From the NCBI GenBank assembly GCA_017615375.1, contig JAGAAH010000090.1:1-10403 (forward strand): a DNA stretch of 10,403 bases, read 5' to 3'. Position numbers and translations under genes: made by a program. This DNA comes from Lachnospiraceae bacterium (GTDB lineage Bacteria; Bacillota; Clostridia; Lachnospirales; Lachnospiraceae). The notes under the pieces were generated by a model, which saw nothing but the letters and a program-made list of their open reading frames with translations, was not told the DNA's origin and searched no databases. The number at the start of each line of letters is the position of its first letter. The stretch's first letter is position 1. Of the stretch, positions 1-5,983 are shown in pieces.

Positions 1-23
1 ATACGTATTGACAAAACACGTAT
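1..23. promoter_or_regulatory. Candidate HicB operator: ACGTAT repeats around the -35 box
   Basis: ACGTAT occurs at 3-8 and again at 18-23, and ATACGT at 1-6 is the inverted form, so the -35 hexamer of the hicAB promoter is flanked by repeats. HicB proteins with a DNA-binding C-terminus are known to repress their own operon, so this is a reasonable operator. The assignment to HicB is inference, and the element may continue beyond the left edge of the window. Confidence 0.45.
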
Positions 24-36
24 GCACAACTATAAT
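8..36 (+). promoter_or_regulatory. Consensus sigma-A promoter of hicAB
   Basis: TTGACA at 8-13 and TATAAT at 31-36 are both perfect consensus hexamers, separated by 17 nt. The hicA start lies 16 nt after the -10 box, with the ribosome binding site AAAGGAG at 41-47 between them, so the leader is very short. Such a strong promoter would need tight autorepression by the toxin-antitoxin complex. Confidence 0.85.
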
Positions 37-52
37 GTAGAAAGGAGTAAGA

Positions 53-268
53 ATGCCTATAACACCATTTAAGATGGAGCGGGAGCTTTTAAAGGATGGT
101 TGGGTGTTTAAGAACCAAGAAGGTTCTCATAGGAATTATGTACATCCGACGAAGCCCGGAAAAGTTACAATTCCGTTTCACAAAAAAGATTTGAAAAAGA
201 ATACTGAAAGATTAATTAGAAAACAGGCAGGTTTAGTTAGTAGAGATAAGAAAAGAAAGGAGCGATAA
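53..268 (+). CDS. hicA: HicA-type mRNA interferase toxin
   Basis: This 71-residue protein has the size and layout of HicA toxins, which have a double-stranded-RNA-binding-like fold and cleave mRNA to stop translation. The signature is the GSH motif at residues 24-26, with His26 as the expected catalytic residue. It is followed by the conserved HP..PGKVTIPFH stretch (residues 31-43) and a C-terminal basic helix ending in KQAGL. The ATG at 53 is preceded by AAAGGAG at good spacing. It is the first gene after a consensus promoter and is followed one base later by its antitoxin gene. The toxin looks intact, with no missing key residue. Confidence is high for the family; actual toxicity is inferred. 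Confidence 0.92.
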   Translation: MPITPFKMERELLKDGWVFKNQEGSHRNYVHPTKPGKVTIPFHKKDLKKNTERLIRKQAGLVSRDKKRKER

Positions 269-269
269 T

Positions 270-689
270 ATGTTAGCAATATATCCGGCGTGCGTAATTG
301 CGGAAGATGAGGGCGGATATACAGTGTTTTTTCCGGACCTCAATGATCTGGCAACATGTGGAGACGATGAGCAGGAAGCTATGGAAATGGCGGTAGATTG
401 CCTGGCGGGCTATATACATTGGCTTATGCAGGACGGAGAAGAGATACCAAAGCCTTCGCCGGCGAGTTCTATAGATCTTAAGAAGGTCGCAGAAGAATCG
501 GAAGTTGATATAAAGAGTGTGTATACTGCAGTAATCTCCGTTGACGTGGAAGAATATGCAGCTAAGCATTTTGAGAAATCGGTTAAGAAGACATTATCTA
601 TCCCGGAGTGGATTGATAAGGCAGCTAAGAAACAGGGAATCAATTTTTCCAAGACATTACAGGAAGCATTAATAGCTAAGATTATGTGA
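270..689 (+). CDS. hicB: HicB-family antitoxin
   Basis: The 139-residue partner of HicA. Residues about 1-60 form the HicB partial-RNase-H-like fold that neutralises the toxin, with the typical start Y.A.....GGYTV.FPDL, the conserved acidic stretch and a MEMAVD..AGY segment. The last 34 residues (KKTLSIPEWIDKAA..GINFSKTLQEAL) match the ribbon-helix-helix type C-terminus of the HicB subgroup that binds DNA, so it is probably also the operon repressor. The central segment, about 60-105, is a variable linker. The ATG at 270 is one base after the hicA stop, with AAAGGAG at 255-261 inside the end of hicA, so translation of the two is coupled. Confidence 0.92.
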   Translation: MLAIYPACVIAEDEGGYTVFFPDLNDLATCGDDEQEAMEMAVDCLAGYIHWLMQDGEEIPKPSPASSIDLKKVAEESEVDIKSVYTAVISVDVEEYAAKHFEKSVKKTLSIPEWIDKAAKKQGINFSKTLQEALIAKIM

Positions 690-711
690 TTATAATTGAA
701 AGTGGCATATT

Positions 712-768
712 ATGAGAAAACAGGTTTATAGTTTGATTATTACACTTGGCGCATGTGCGCTTTTATAA
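712..768 (+). pseudogene. Possible remnant: 18-residue lipoprotein signal peptide stub
   Basis: A tiny ATG-to-TAA frame encodes a basic N-terminus (MRKQ), a hydrophobic core and the lipobox-like LGAC, then stops four codons later. A weak purine-rich site (AAAGTGG, 699-705) lies upstream. This is what the first codons of a lipoprotein gene look like, with the rest missing. It sits exactly between the two toxin-antitoxin units, so it may be left over from a gene lost when cassettes inserted. It could equally be a chance frame. Confidence 0.3.
749..765 (+). terminator. Weak terminator-like hairpin after hicAB
   Basis: GCGC (749-752) and GCGC (757-760), with ATGT between them, form a short GC stem followed by TTTTA. 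It is short for an intrinsic terminator and overlaps the lipoprotein stub. It may act together with the larger palindrome just downstream. Confidence 0.3.
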
Positions 769-774
769 CATACA

Positions 775-804
775 AAAAAATGTGGTCATATGACCACATT
801 TTTT
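775..804. terminator. 30-bp perfect palindrome, probable bidirectional terminator
   Basis: The stem has an A6 tract, TGTGGTCATATGACCACA (781-798) and a T6 tract, and is self-complementary over all 30 bases. The A/T flanks give a U-run after the hairpin on either strand, which suits a bidirectional intrinsic terminator. It ends one base before the -35 box of the next promoter, so it insulates the second toxin-antitoxin unit from hicAB. An additional operator role is possible but unproven. Confidence 0.65.
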
Positions 805-805
805 C

Positions 806-834
806 TTGACAAAAGGTAATTGACACAATAGAAT
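806..834 (+). promoter_or_regulatory. Strong sigma-A promoter of the MqsR/Panacea unit
   Basis: TTGACA at 806-811 and TAGAAT at 829-834 are separated by 17 nt. The start codon at 856 follows 21 nt after the -10 box, with a GAGGGGG ribosome binding site at 842-848. It directly abuts the 30-bp palindrome. Confidence 0.8.
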
Positions 835-855
835 ATTTATAGAGGGGGTGGATGC

Positions 856-1140
856 GTGGCTAACCAAGCAAGTGCTGAAGAGATAGTGAAATTCCTTGTT
901 AAAGCCAAGAAACTGCTCTCTATGGGTGAATACATAATGATTCCCAGAAGAAAGAATATGCAGGCTTTGGCACAGCTGGGATTTACAATTACTGATGCCA
1001 AGAATGAAATATTGGATTTGGCCACGGGAGATTATTATAAAGGGCCTAAGCAAGATTTTGATTTGAATTATCCCGGAGATGTATGGGAGTTTAAGAAGGA
1101 TATAGGCAGCATTCAGTTTTATGTAAAGCTGAAGATTTAA
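856..1140 (+). CDS. MqsR-like RNase toxin, C-terminus cut off by an in-frame TAA
   Basis: This 94-residue frame starts at GTG 856 with a G-rich ribosome binding site just upstream. It resembles the MqsR family of RelE-fold endoribonucleases: an N-terminal helical part (residues 8-24), a middle helix (FTITDAKNEIL), then the family-type DYYK motif (59-62), a VW.F strand (76-79) and a final YVKLKI strand (89-94). MqsR proteins need one more beta strand carrying an SF(K/H)E-type motif. Here that strand follows directly after a TAA at 1138-1140 in the same frame (see the next feature). The visible product would lack the last strand and possibly a catalytic residue. The gene directly precedes an MqsA/Panacea antitoxin, which supports a toxin identity. 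The family call rests on motifs and context and has not been confirmed by a search. Confidence 0.72.
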   Translation: MANQASAEEIVKFLVKAKKLLSMGEYIMIPRRKNMQALAQLGFTITDAKNEILDLATGDYYKGPKQDFDLNYPGDVWEFKKDIGSIQFYVKLKI

Positions 1141-1209
1141 ATAATACAAGGTAAAGAGGTTTTAAAGTGCTTATCGTTTCATGAGGATGAGTTTTCTGGG
1201 TTAAGGTGA
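1141..1209 (+). pseudogene. Stranded 3' end of the MqsR-like toxin gene, past a premature stop
   Basis: Reading on in the toxin frame after the TAA gives 22 sense codons, including VLKCLSFHEDEF, then TGA at 1207-1209. This matches the last strand of MqsR-type toxins (LLLSF.E.D). With the TAA read as a sense codon the product would be 117 residues, ending 5 nt before the antitoxin ATG at 1215, which is normal operon spacing. The simplest explanation is a recent nonsense change, for example from CAA, GAA or AAA. A sequencing error is the main alternative. Confidence 0.65.
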
Positions 1210-1214
1210 TTTTA

Positions 1215-2219
1215 ATGAAGAATTATTGTGAAGAATGCGGAAGAGAAGTTGAAACCAAGATAATTGTTAAGAATGAAGAATATACAGTATGCGGTGAGCA
1301 GGTTATGGTAGAAGCAAGAGTTCTTACATGTGCAGAGTGCGGGGAAGAACTCTTTTCGGAAGAATTGGATAACGAGACGTTACTTAGCGCATATAATGAA
1401 TACCGTAAAAGACATAGATTGTTATCTGCGGAAGAGATTAAAGAGATAAGGGAACAATACCAGCTTAGCCAAAGGGGATTTGCCAAGTTACTCAACTGGG
1501 GAGACAAGACTATCTACAGATATGAGAATGGTTCAATTCAAGATAAAGCGCATAATAGTTTAATGCTTTTCTTACGTGAACCTGAGAATATGCGAATATA
1601 TCTTAATGAGAATGAGGTGTTGCTTGCAGAGAGACAGAAGGCGAGACTTCTTGCTGTTGTCGATAAGCTTATTAATAATGAAAAGCGCCATACCGAGCAA
1701 AGGTTTTTGGAAGCATTTTTTGATACAACGCCTTCGGAAGATACCGGATATAAGGCATTTGACTACGATAAGGCATGTGCGATGGTTTTGTTTTTTGCAA
1801 ATAAAAACACTAACCTTCTGAAGACTAAGCTTATGAAATTGCTTAATTATTCAGATATGATTTTTTATAAGGAAAACGGCGTATCGATATCGGGAATGAA
1901 ATATGCGCACTTACCATATGGACCGGTTCCCGTTAATTTTGATATTTTGCTTGGGACAATGGAGGCGGATCATATTGCGCGAATTGAGGTTATATATGAT
2001 AATGGGTATGAGAGGCATCAGGTAATTCCGGAAGGCGATGTGCCAATTAATGCACTATCGGAGGCTGAATTGGCAGTACTGGATAGAATATATAAAAAGT
2101 TTGAAAATTACGGATCTGCGGAGATATCCAATTATTCTCATAAGGAAAAGGGTTACATTAGAACCAAGATAGGAGAAGTTATATCTTATTCATATGCAAA
2201 AGATATAGAATTGGATTAG
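1215..2219 (+). CDS. MqsA-type zinc-finger/HTH antitoxin fused to a Panacea (DUF4065) domain
   Basis: From ATG 1215 the protein has 334 residues in three parts. Residues 1-45 carry a CxxC...CxxC zinc-binding pair (Cys5, Cys8, Cys39, Cys42), as in MqsA. Residues 74-106 are an HTH (LSQRGFAKLLNWGDKTIYRYENG), the DNA-binding module of this family. After a helical linker, roughly residues 180-300 match the Panacea/SocA-like domain (LMKLLNYSD..., YAHLPYGPVP), a known hyperpromiscuous antitoxin domain. Expected roles are neutralising the upstream MqsR-like toxin and repressing the operon. A GTG at 1206 is an alternative start that adds three residues. ATG 1215 is preferred because AAGGTG (1203-1208) is correctly spaced for it. 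Confidence 0.82.
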   Translation: MKNYCEECGREVETKIIVKNEEYTVCGEQVMVEARVLTCAECGEELFSEELDNETLLSAYNEYRKRHRLLSAEEIKEIREQYQLSQRGFAKLLNWGDKTIYRYENGSIQDKAHNSLMLFLREPENMRIYLNENEVLLAERQKARLLAVVDKLINNEKRHTEQRFLEAFFDTTPSEDTGYKAFDYDKACAMVLFFANKNTNLLKTKLMKLLNYSDMIFYKENGVSISGMKYAHLPYGPVPVNFDILLGTMEADHIARIEVIYDNGYERHQVIPEGDVPINALSEAELAVLDRIYKKFENYGSAEISNYSHKEKGYIRTKIGEVISYSYAKDIELD

Positions 2220-2261
2220 TTAAATGTAATAAATTTGGTTAGATTATTAGTGAGGTTTAAT

Positions 2262-2777
2262 ATGGACGAGAGACTCGAATTAATAGAGAAATTAAAGAAT
2301 GCGAAGGTGGAATACGAATTAACGGAAGAGGAGAGAGCTTTTAAGAATAGATACGAGAAGGAATTAAAAGCGCTTGCCTTGGAGAATACATATGAGAAGA
2401 TGCTTCCTATCGTGTATAAGCTGGCAAAAGAGTACGTGGGTAAGGGAGAACTTTTACAGGATATCGTGCAGGAAGCGAATCTCTACGTATTGGAGAATAT
2501 TGAGCGACTTGAAGGCATTATGTCTCGCGAAGAAGGAGACTTTATCAAAGCGCTCGAAGACGATATTGAGCGTATGATTTGCGAATATCTCATGCTTGAC
2601 GTAACGACTGCTATGGAAAACCGTAAAGTTCTCGATAAATTAAATCAGCTCCTTGAAGCTGTAGAAAGCCTCAAAGAGCAGAATGCTGAATATTCCGTAG
2701 AAGACCTCTCGGAATTCCTTGATATTGAAGTTAATGAAATTGAGAACCTGCTTCGTATAGCAGGTGAGATGGAATAA
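2262..2777 (+). CDS. Degenerate sigma-70-like protein lacking region 4
   Basis: A 171-residue, strongly acidic, helical protein. I see no full standard family, but its order matches primary sigma factors. Residues 47-85 (KLAKEYVGKG...QDIVQEANLYVLENIERLEG) align with regions 2.1-2.2 (AKKYVGRG...LDLIQEGN.GLMKAVEKF), the core-RNA-polymerase-binding helix. Residues 119-168 (LDKLNQLLEAV...SVEDLSEFLDIEVNEIENLLRIAG) align with region 3. Between them the aromatic STYATWWIRQ stretch used for -10 melting is replaced by FIKALEDDIER, and region 4 is absent. It may bind polymerase without recognising promoters, which is inference. The start is ATG 2262, with GTGAGG upstream; an upstream in-frame TTG at 2235 lacks such a site. 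It begins 42 nt after the antitoxin gene and may share its transcript. Confidence 0.6.
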   Translation: MDERLELIEKLKNAKVEYELTEEERAFKNRYEKELKALALENTYEKMLPIVYKLAKEYVGKGELLQDIVQEANLYVLENIERLEGIMSREEGDFIKALEDDIERMICEYLMLDVTTAMENRKVLDKLNQLLEAVESLKEQNAEYSVEDLSEFLDIEVNEIENLLRIAGEME

Positions 2778-2788
2778 GGAGTAAGGTG

Positions 2789-3718
2789 TCACTGATTCTT
2801 CAGTGTACCTATCGTTACACTTCCTATAATTATCACCGCGCCAACTATCTGTAAGACGGTCAGTGATTCATGCAGGAATACTACTCCCGCAAAGATTGAT
2901 ATTACTGTTGTAAGGTTTGCAACGAGTGTTGCGCTTGTTACAGTTACGTGGTTACTTGCAAAGTTAAGAAGCATAAATGCTACAACGGATGATATAACTG
3001 CAAGGTACGCCATACATCCGTAGAAAACCGGATTCTTGAATGCATTCATAACTGCGCTCGGCTCTCTTATGATATCAAACGCAGCAGGAATCGAATACAC
3101 GATGCTTCCAATCATGAACATCGCGTATGTGCGCTCTAATGGATTATAGTACTTGCCGGCGTCGTGACTAAACACGTAGAACATTGAACCTGATATTACA
3201 GCTACGATAAGCAGCGCCAATCCTATGGTTGACGATTTAAGTCCCGATGCACCGATTGTCGTTAAGGCAACGCCTGCTACGGACAGAAGCGCGCAGAAGA
3301 TTTGTATCTTAAGTATCTTAGCTTTTACAAATATCACATCCGCAAGGATTCCTGCAATCGGAACGAGTGCGATGATGATTCCCGCAAATGACGAGGATGT
3401 AAACTTGATTCCGTAGCTTTCTGCGATAAAATATATGCACGGTTGGCAGATGGCAAGCTTAAGGAGCGGTTTTATCGGCTTATCCTTAAGGCTGAACGTA
3501 AATAGCGCCTTGTCGCCAAGCAACTTATTAACCAGAACAATTATATTAAGTACGATAAAAGCGATGATGAATCTTATCGCTATCATCTCGGAAGGAGTAA
3601 CCATTCCGAGTAATAGTTTCGAAAAAAGGAAACTGAATCCAAATATCGTATCTCCGATAATAACCGCGAGAAGACCGAGCTTCGGCTTTCTCGCGGATTC
3701 ATTATTAATCATATTCAT
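2789..3718 (-). CDS. EamA/DMT-family membrane transporter
   Basis: A 309-residue integral membrane protein with about ten hydrophobic segments in two similar halves, the two EamA repeats of the drug/metabolite transporter superfamily. The first half begins at about residue 15 (GLLAVIIGDTIFGFSFLFSKL). The second ends in FAGVVFLHESLTVLQIVGAVIIIGSV, the usual conserved closing helices containing a glutamate. Members export amino acids, drugs or other small molecules; the substrate cannot be read from the sequence. Its ATG overlaps the galE stop by one base (TAATG), which indicates translational coupling as the last gene of the LysR-galE cluster. A second ATG at residue 3 could also be used. The stop lies 11 bp from that of the convergent sigma-like gene, with no clear terminator between them. 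Confidence 0.88.
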   Translation of the reverse strand: MNMINNESARKPKLGLLAVIIGDTIFGFSFLFSKLLLGMVTPSEMIAIRFIIAFIVLNIIVLVNKLLGDKALFTFSLKDKPIKPLLKLAICQPCIYFIAESYGIKFTSSSFAGIIIALVPIAGILADVIFVKAKILKIQIFCALLSVAGVALTTIGASGLKSSTIGLALLIVAVISGSMFYVFSHDAGKYYNPLERTYAMFMIGSIVYSIPAAFDIIREPSAVMNAFKNPVFYGCMAYLAVISSVVAFMLLNFASNHVTVTSATLVANLTTVISIFAGVVFLHESLTVLQIVGAVIIIGSVTIGTLKNQ

Positions 3719-4722
3719 TATTTATTCTTGCACTCCCAGTTCCAGCTGTCACGGCAGCTGTCTTCAAGCGTTTGATGTGTCTCCCAGTTAAGGAGCTTTT
3801 TCGCTAGGGCTGCATCTGCATAGAATGCTGCGATATCGCCATCACGACGAGGACCGACCTTGTAGTTGAGCTTGATATTATTGACTCTTTCAAATGTCTT
3901 GATAAGTTCAAATACGCTTGTGCCCTTGCCGGAGCCTAAGTTGATAGGCGTCGAGCCTGCGTGGTTAAGCGCATACTTTAATGCGGCAACGTGGCCCTTT
4001 GCGAGATCGACTACGTGGATGTAGTCGCGGATGCAGGTTCCGTCCGGTGTATCGTAATCATCGCCGAATACGGTTAAGCATTCTCTAATGCCCTTCGCGG
4101 TCTGCGTGATGTAAGGCATTAAGTTATTCGGGATTCCGCTTGGCTTCTCGCCGATAAGTCCCGACGGATGTGCGCCGATTGGGTTAAAGTAGCGAAGTGA
4201 TACAACGGAAAGCTCCTTATCTGTTGCAGCTACATCATCGAGAATCTTCTCAATCATGAGTTTCGTCGTGCCGTAAGGGCTCGTGCAATCGCCGATTTTC
4301 ATCGTCTCTACGTAAGGTATAGCGTTAAACGGTCCGTAGACTGTTGCCGACGAGCTGAAGATGAATCTCTTCACGTTGTGCTCTTTCATTGATTCGAGTA
4401 ATGTTAACGTTGCGTCGATATTGTTTCTATAGTACATAAGCGGTTTCTGAACCGATTCGCCGACTGCCTTGTAGCCTGCGAAGTGGATAACCGCATCGAT
4501 ATTTTCCTTATCTAAAAGCGCATCAACGGCACTTTTATCGCAGACGTCGATTTCGTAGAAGGTTACGCTTTTACCTGTAATCTCTTCGATGCGGTCGATA
4601 ACCGACTTCTCTGCGTTATATAAGTTATCTGCGATAACAACTTCAAATCCTTCGTTAAGAAGTTCAACCGCCGTATGCGATCCGATATAGCCGGCGCCGC
4701 CGGAAAGAAGTATTCTGCTCAT
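3718..4722 (-). CDS. galE: UDP-glucose 4-epimerase
   Basis: A 334-residue short-chain dehydrogenase/reductase-fold enzyme that interconverts UDP-glucose and UDP-galactose in the Leloir pathway and for polysaccharide precursors. The NAD-binding GGAGYIGSH motif is at residues 8-16. The catalytic triad is SSSATVYG (Ser124 region), Tyr150 and Lys154 in SPYGTTK. HFAGYKAVGES (80-90) is typical of GalE. The length is close to the E. coli enzyme (338), and nothing is missing. The start at 4722 has AGGAGG 9 nt upstream. It lies 21 nt after the LysR gene and overlaps the transporter by one base. No other galactose gene is in the window, so it may supply UDP-sugars in general. Confidence 0.95.
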   Translation of the reverse strand: MSRILLSGGAGYIGSHTAVELLNEGFEVVIADNLYNAEKSVIDRIEEITGKSVTFYEIDVCDKSAVDALLDKENIDAVIHFAGYKAVGESVQKPLMYYRNNIDATLTLLESMKEHNVKRFIFSSSATVYGPFNAIPYVETMKIGDCTSPYGTTKLMIEKILDDVAATDKELSVVSLRYFNPIGAHPSGLIGEKPSGIPNNLMPYITQTAKGIRECLTVFGDDYDTPDGTCIRDYIHVVDLAKGHVAALKYALNHAGSTPINLGSGKGTSVFELIKTFERVNNIKLNYKVGPRRDGDIAAFYADAALAKKLLNWETHQTLEDSCRDSWNWECKNK

Positions 4723-4743
4723 ATTTAATCCTCCTAATTTAAA

Positions 4744-5727
4744 TCAGTTTTCTGGGGATCCCGCGGATTCCTTAGGAATCCCCGTGACATTATGAAGTAT
4801 ATTCTTGGCAAGGTCGATAAATTCCTGCGCTGCTCGCGGTAGGTACCTGTCCTTATTATATGCAATCGCTAAGTGCTCGGTTGTTGCCGAGGAACCAAGC
4901 GGATAATAATCCATCTCCTCATCTGTACCCATGGCTGCGGAAAGTGTCGTTTCGCCTCGAAGGAACATCTCCGGGTATACCGCGATGCCAAGGCCTTTTC
5001 TTGCAAGCGCGAAAGCCGTCTGGATATTCGCCGACTCGCAGAAGACGTGAGGTACAATCTGGTGCTTTTTGAAATAGGAATCGACGATGGTTCTTATTCT
5101 GTCGCCCTTCTTTAATAGTATGAAAGGCTGATTCTTGAATGCGGTTATGTCAACCGCTTCCGAGAACTCCTCGCGCTTACGTTGGCATTCGTCACCAAAA
5201 AGCTGTTCCATTATGGATACCGGAACCGCAAGGAAAATTCGGTCCGTTGATAGTTCGGTTACTGCGGCTGAAGGTGAGAAGAAAGGCGAGAAACCTAAGA
5301 TCAGGTCAACTGCGCCGTGCTGAAGCATATCTTCTAAGTTAACCGCGTTTGCTTCTTCTATTCTAATATTGACGTTCGGGTGATTCGCCCTGAATGCAGG
5401 CAGAAGTAATGGTAAAAGCGCCTGACCTCTGGTGTATGTTATTCCGATTGTAAGCTCGCCTTTGATATCGCCGGATAAGTCTTTTACTTCATTTAAGAAT
5501 TGACTGTGGATGTCCAGGATTTGTCCGCTTGTCTCGACGAGTCTTGCTCCGGCGTATGTAAGTGACAAGCCCGGGCTTCGTTCGAATAACTGAGTTCCGA
5601 TTTCGTCTTCCAGTTTCGTTATGTGGTTTGACAATGCTTGCTGTGAGATATGCAGGCGATTCGCGGCCCTTGTGATATTCATCTCTTCAGCTACCACAAG
5701 AAAATAATTTAGGTTGGTAAAATTCAT
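4744..5727 (-). CDS. LysR-family transcriptional regulator
   Basis: A 327-residue protein with the standard LysR layout. The winged HTH lies at residues 1-60 (NITRAANRLHISQQALSNHITKLEDEIGTQLFER at 17-50). It is followed by a linker helix and a two-lobed substrate-binding domain from about residue 85 (GELTIGITYTRG). I chose ATG 5727 because GGATGGG precedes it; ATG 5739, giving MGLF plus this protein, lacks a ribosome binding site. Many LysR proteins control a divergently transcribed neighbour, here the 2-oxoacid oxidoreductase operon starting at 5984. They also often repress themselves. That target and the effector are inference. It is the first gene of a probable operon with galE and a transporter. 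Confidence 0.92.
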   Translation of the reverse strand: MNFTNLNYFLVVAEEMNITRAANRLHISQQALSNHITKLEDEIGTQLFERSPGLSLTYAGARLVETSGQILDIHSQFLNEVKDLSGDIKGELTIGITYTRGQALLPLLLPAFRANHPNVNIRIEEANAVNLEDMLQHGAVDLILGFSPFFSPSAAVTELSTDRIFLAVPVSIMEQLFGDECQRKREEFSEAVDITAFKNQPFILLKKGDRIRTIVDSYFKKHQIVPHVFCESANIQTAFALARKGLGIAVYPEMFLRGETTLSAAMGTDEEMDYYPLGSSATTEHLAIAYNKDRYLPRAAQEFIDLAKNILHNVTGIPKESAGSPEN

Positions 5728-5820
5728 GAATAATCCCATCCAAATGAAATTTGTTAATTATTGGTGGCTAAAAAGTTAAGTAATTGTCAATGCTTGCGGT
5801 CGATTGTTAGCCATATAATT

Positions 5821-5849
5821 ATACTACTACCATATGAAGAGAAGGTCAA
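5821..5849 (-). promoter_or_regulatory. Probable promoter of the LysR-galE-DMT cluster
   Basis: On the minus strand, TTGACC (5849-5844) is followed after 17 nt by TAGTAT (5826-5821). A better -10 hexamer, TATAAT, sits at 5823-5818, but at 20-nt spacing. Either gives a leader of roughly 80-90 nt before the LysR start. Confidence 0.5.
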
Positions 5850-5853
5850 GTAG

Positions 5854-5873
5854 CCACAACTTTTTTGTTGTGG
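5854..5873. promoter_or_regulatory. 7-bp dyad between the divergent promoters, candidate operator
   Basis: CCACAAC (5854-5860) and GTTGTGG (5867-5873) are perfect inverted arms around T6. No U-run follows the hairpin on either strand, so it is not a typical terminator. It lies upstream of both -35 boxes, a good place for a regulator that acts on both promoters. Confidence 0.5.
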
Positions 5874-5896
5874 AAAAACCATATAAAAAAGTGTTT

Positions 5897-5926
5897 TTAA
5901 CATTTGAGTACTGATGATACTATAAT
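5897..5926 (+). promoter_or_regulatory. Promoter of the 2-oxoacid oxidoreductase operon
   Basis: TTAACA (5897-5902) and a perfect TATAAT (5921-5926) are separated by 18 nt. The leader to the first start codon (5984) is about 50 nt and carries AAAAGGTAGG (5967-5975) as ribosome binding site. Confidence 0.7.
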
Positions 5927-5983
5927 ATGTGGTGTTTATGGACGTAATTCTACACGTTTCAAAGAAAAAGGTAGGTATTTAAT

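Larger units (their letters stand above)
5811..5884. repeat. Three CCATAT direct repeats in the divergent control region
   Basis: CCATAT occurs at 5811-5816, 5830-5835 and 5879-5884. The first lies around the expected transcription start of the LysR gene, the second between its -35 and -10 boxes, and the third upstream of the forward -35 box. The same stretch has TAGCCA-type copies: GTGGCTA 5764-5770 (inverted), TTAGCCA 5807-5813 and TAGCCAC 5851-5857. They are candidate regulator sites only. Confidence 0.4.

Noticed and set aside
763..1149. Minus-strand frame of 128 codons opposite the MqsR-like gene
   Set aside because: It starts in AT-rich DNA, has no recognisable motif and is explained as the shadow of the + strand gene, which has promoter and ribosome binding site.
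1206..1214. GTG start for the antitoxin
   Set aside because: Its first base falls within the AAGGTG ribosome binding site of ATG 1215, and it adds only three residues.
2235..2261. TTG start for the sigma-like gene
   Set aside because: It has no ribosome binding site, while ATG 2262 has GTGAGG a few bases upstream.
4765..4781. GGATTCC-TTA-GGAATCC hairpin at the LysR/galE junction
   Set aside because: It is inside the LysR coding end and has no U-run on the transcribed strand, so it is not a convincing terminator. It may be a minor mRNA structure.
4860..5342. Several 60-80 codon frames on + and - strands within the LysR gene
   Set aside because: They overlap a clear LysR protein and show no family motif or ribosome binding site.
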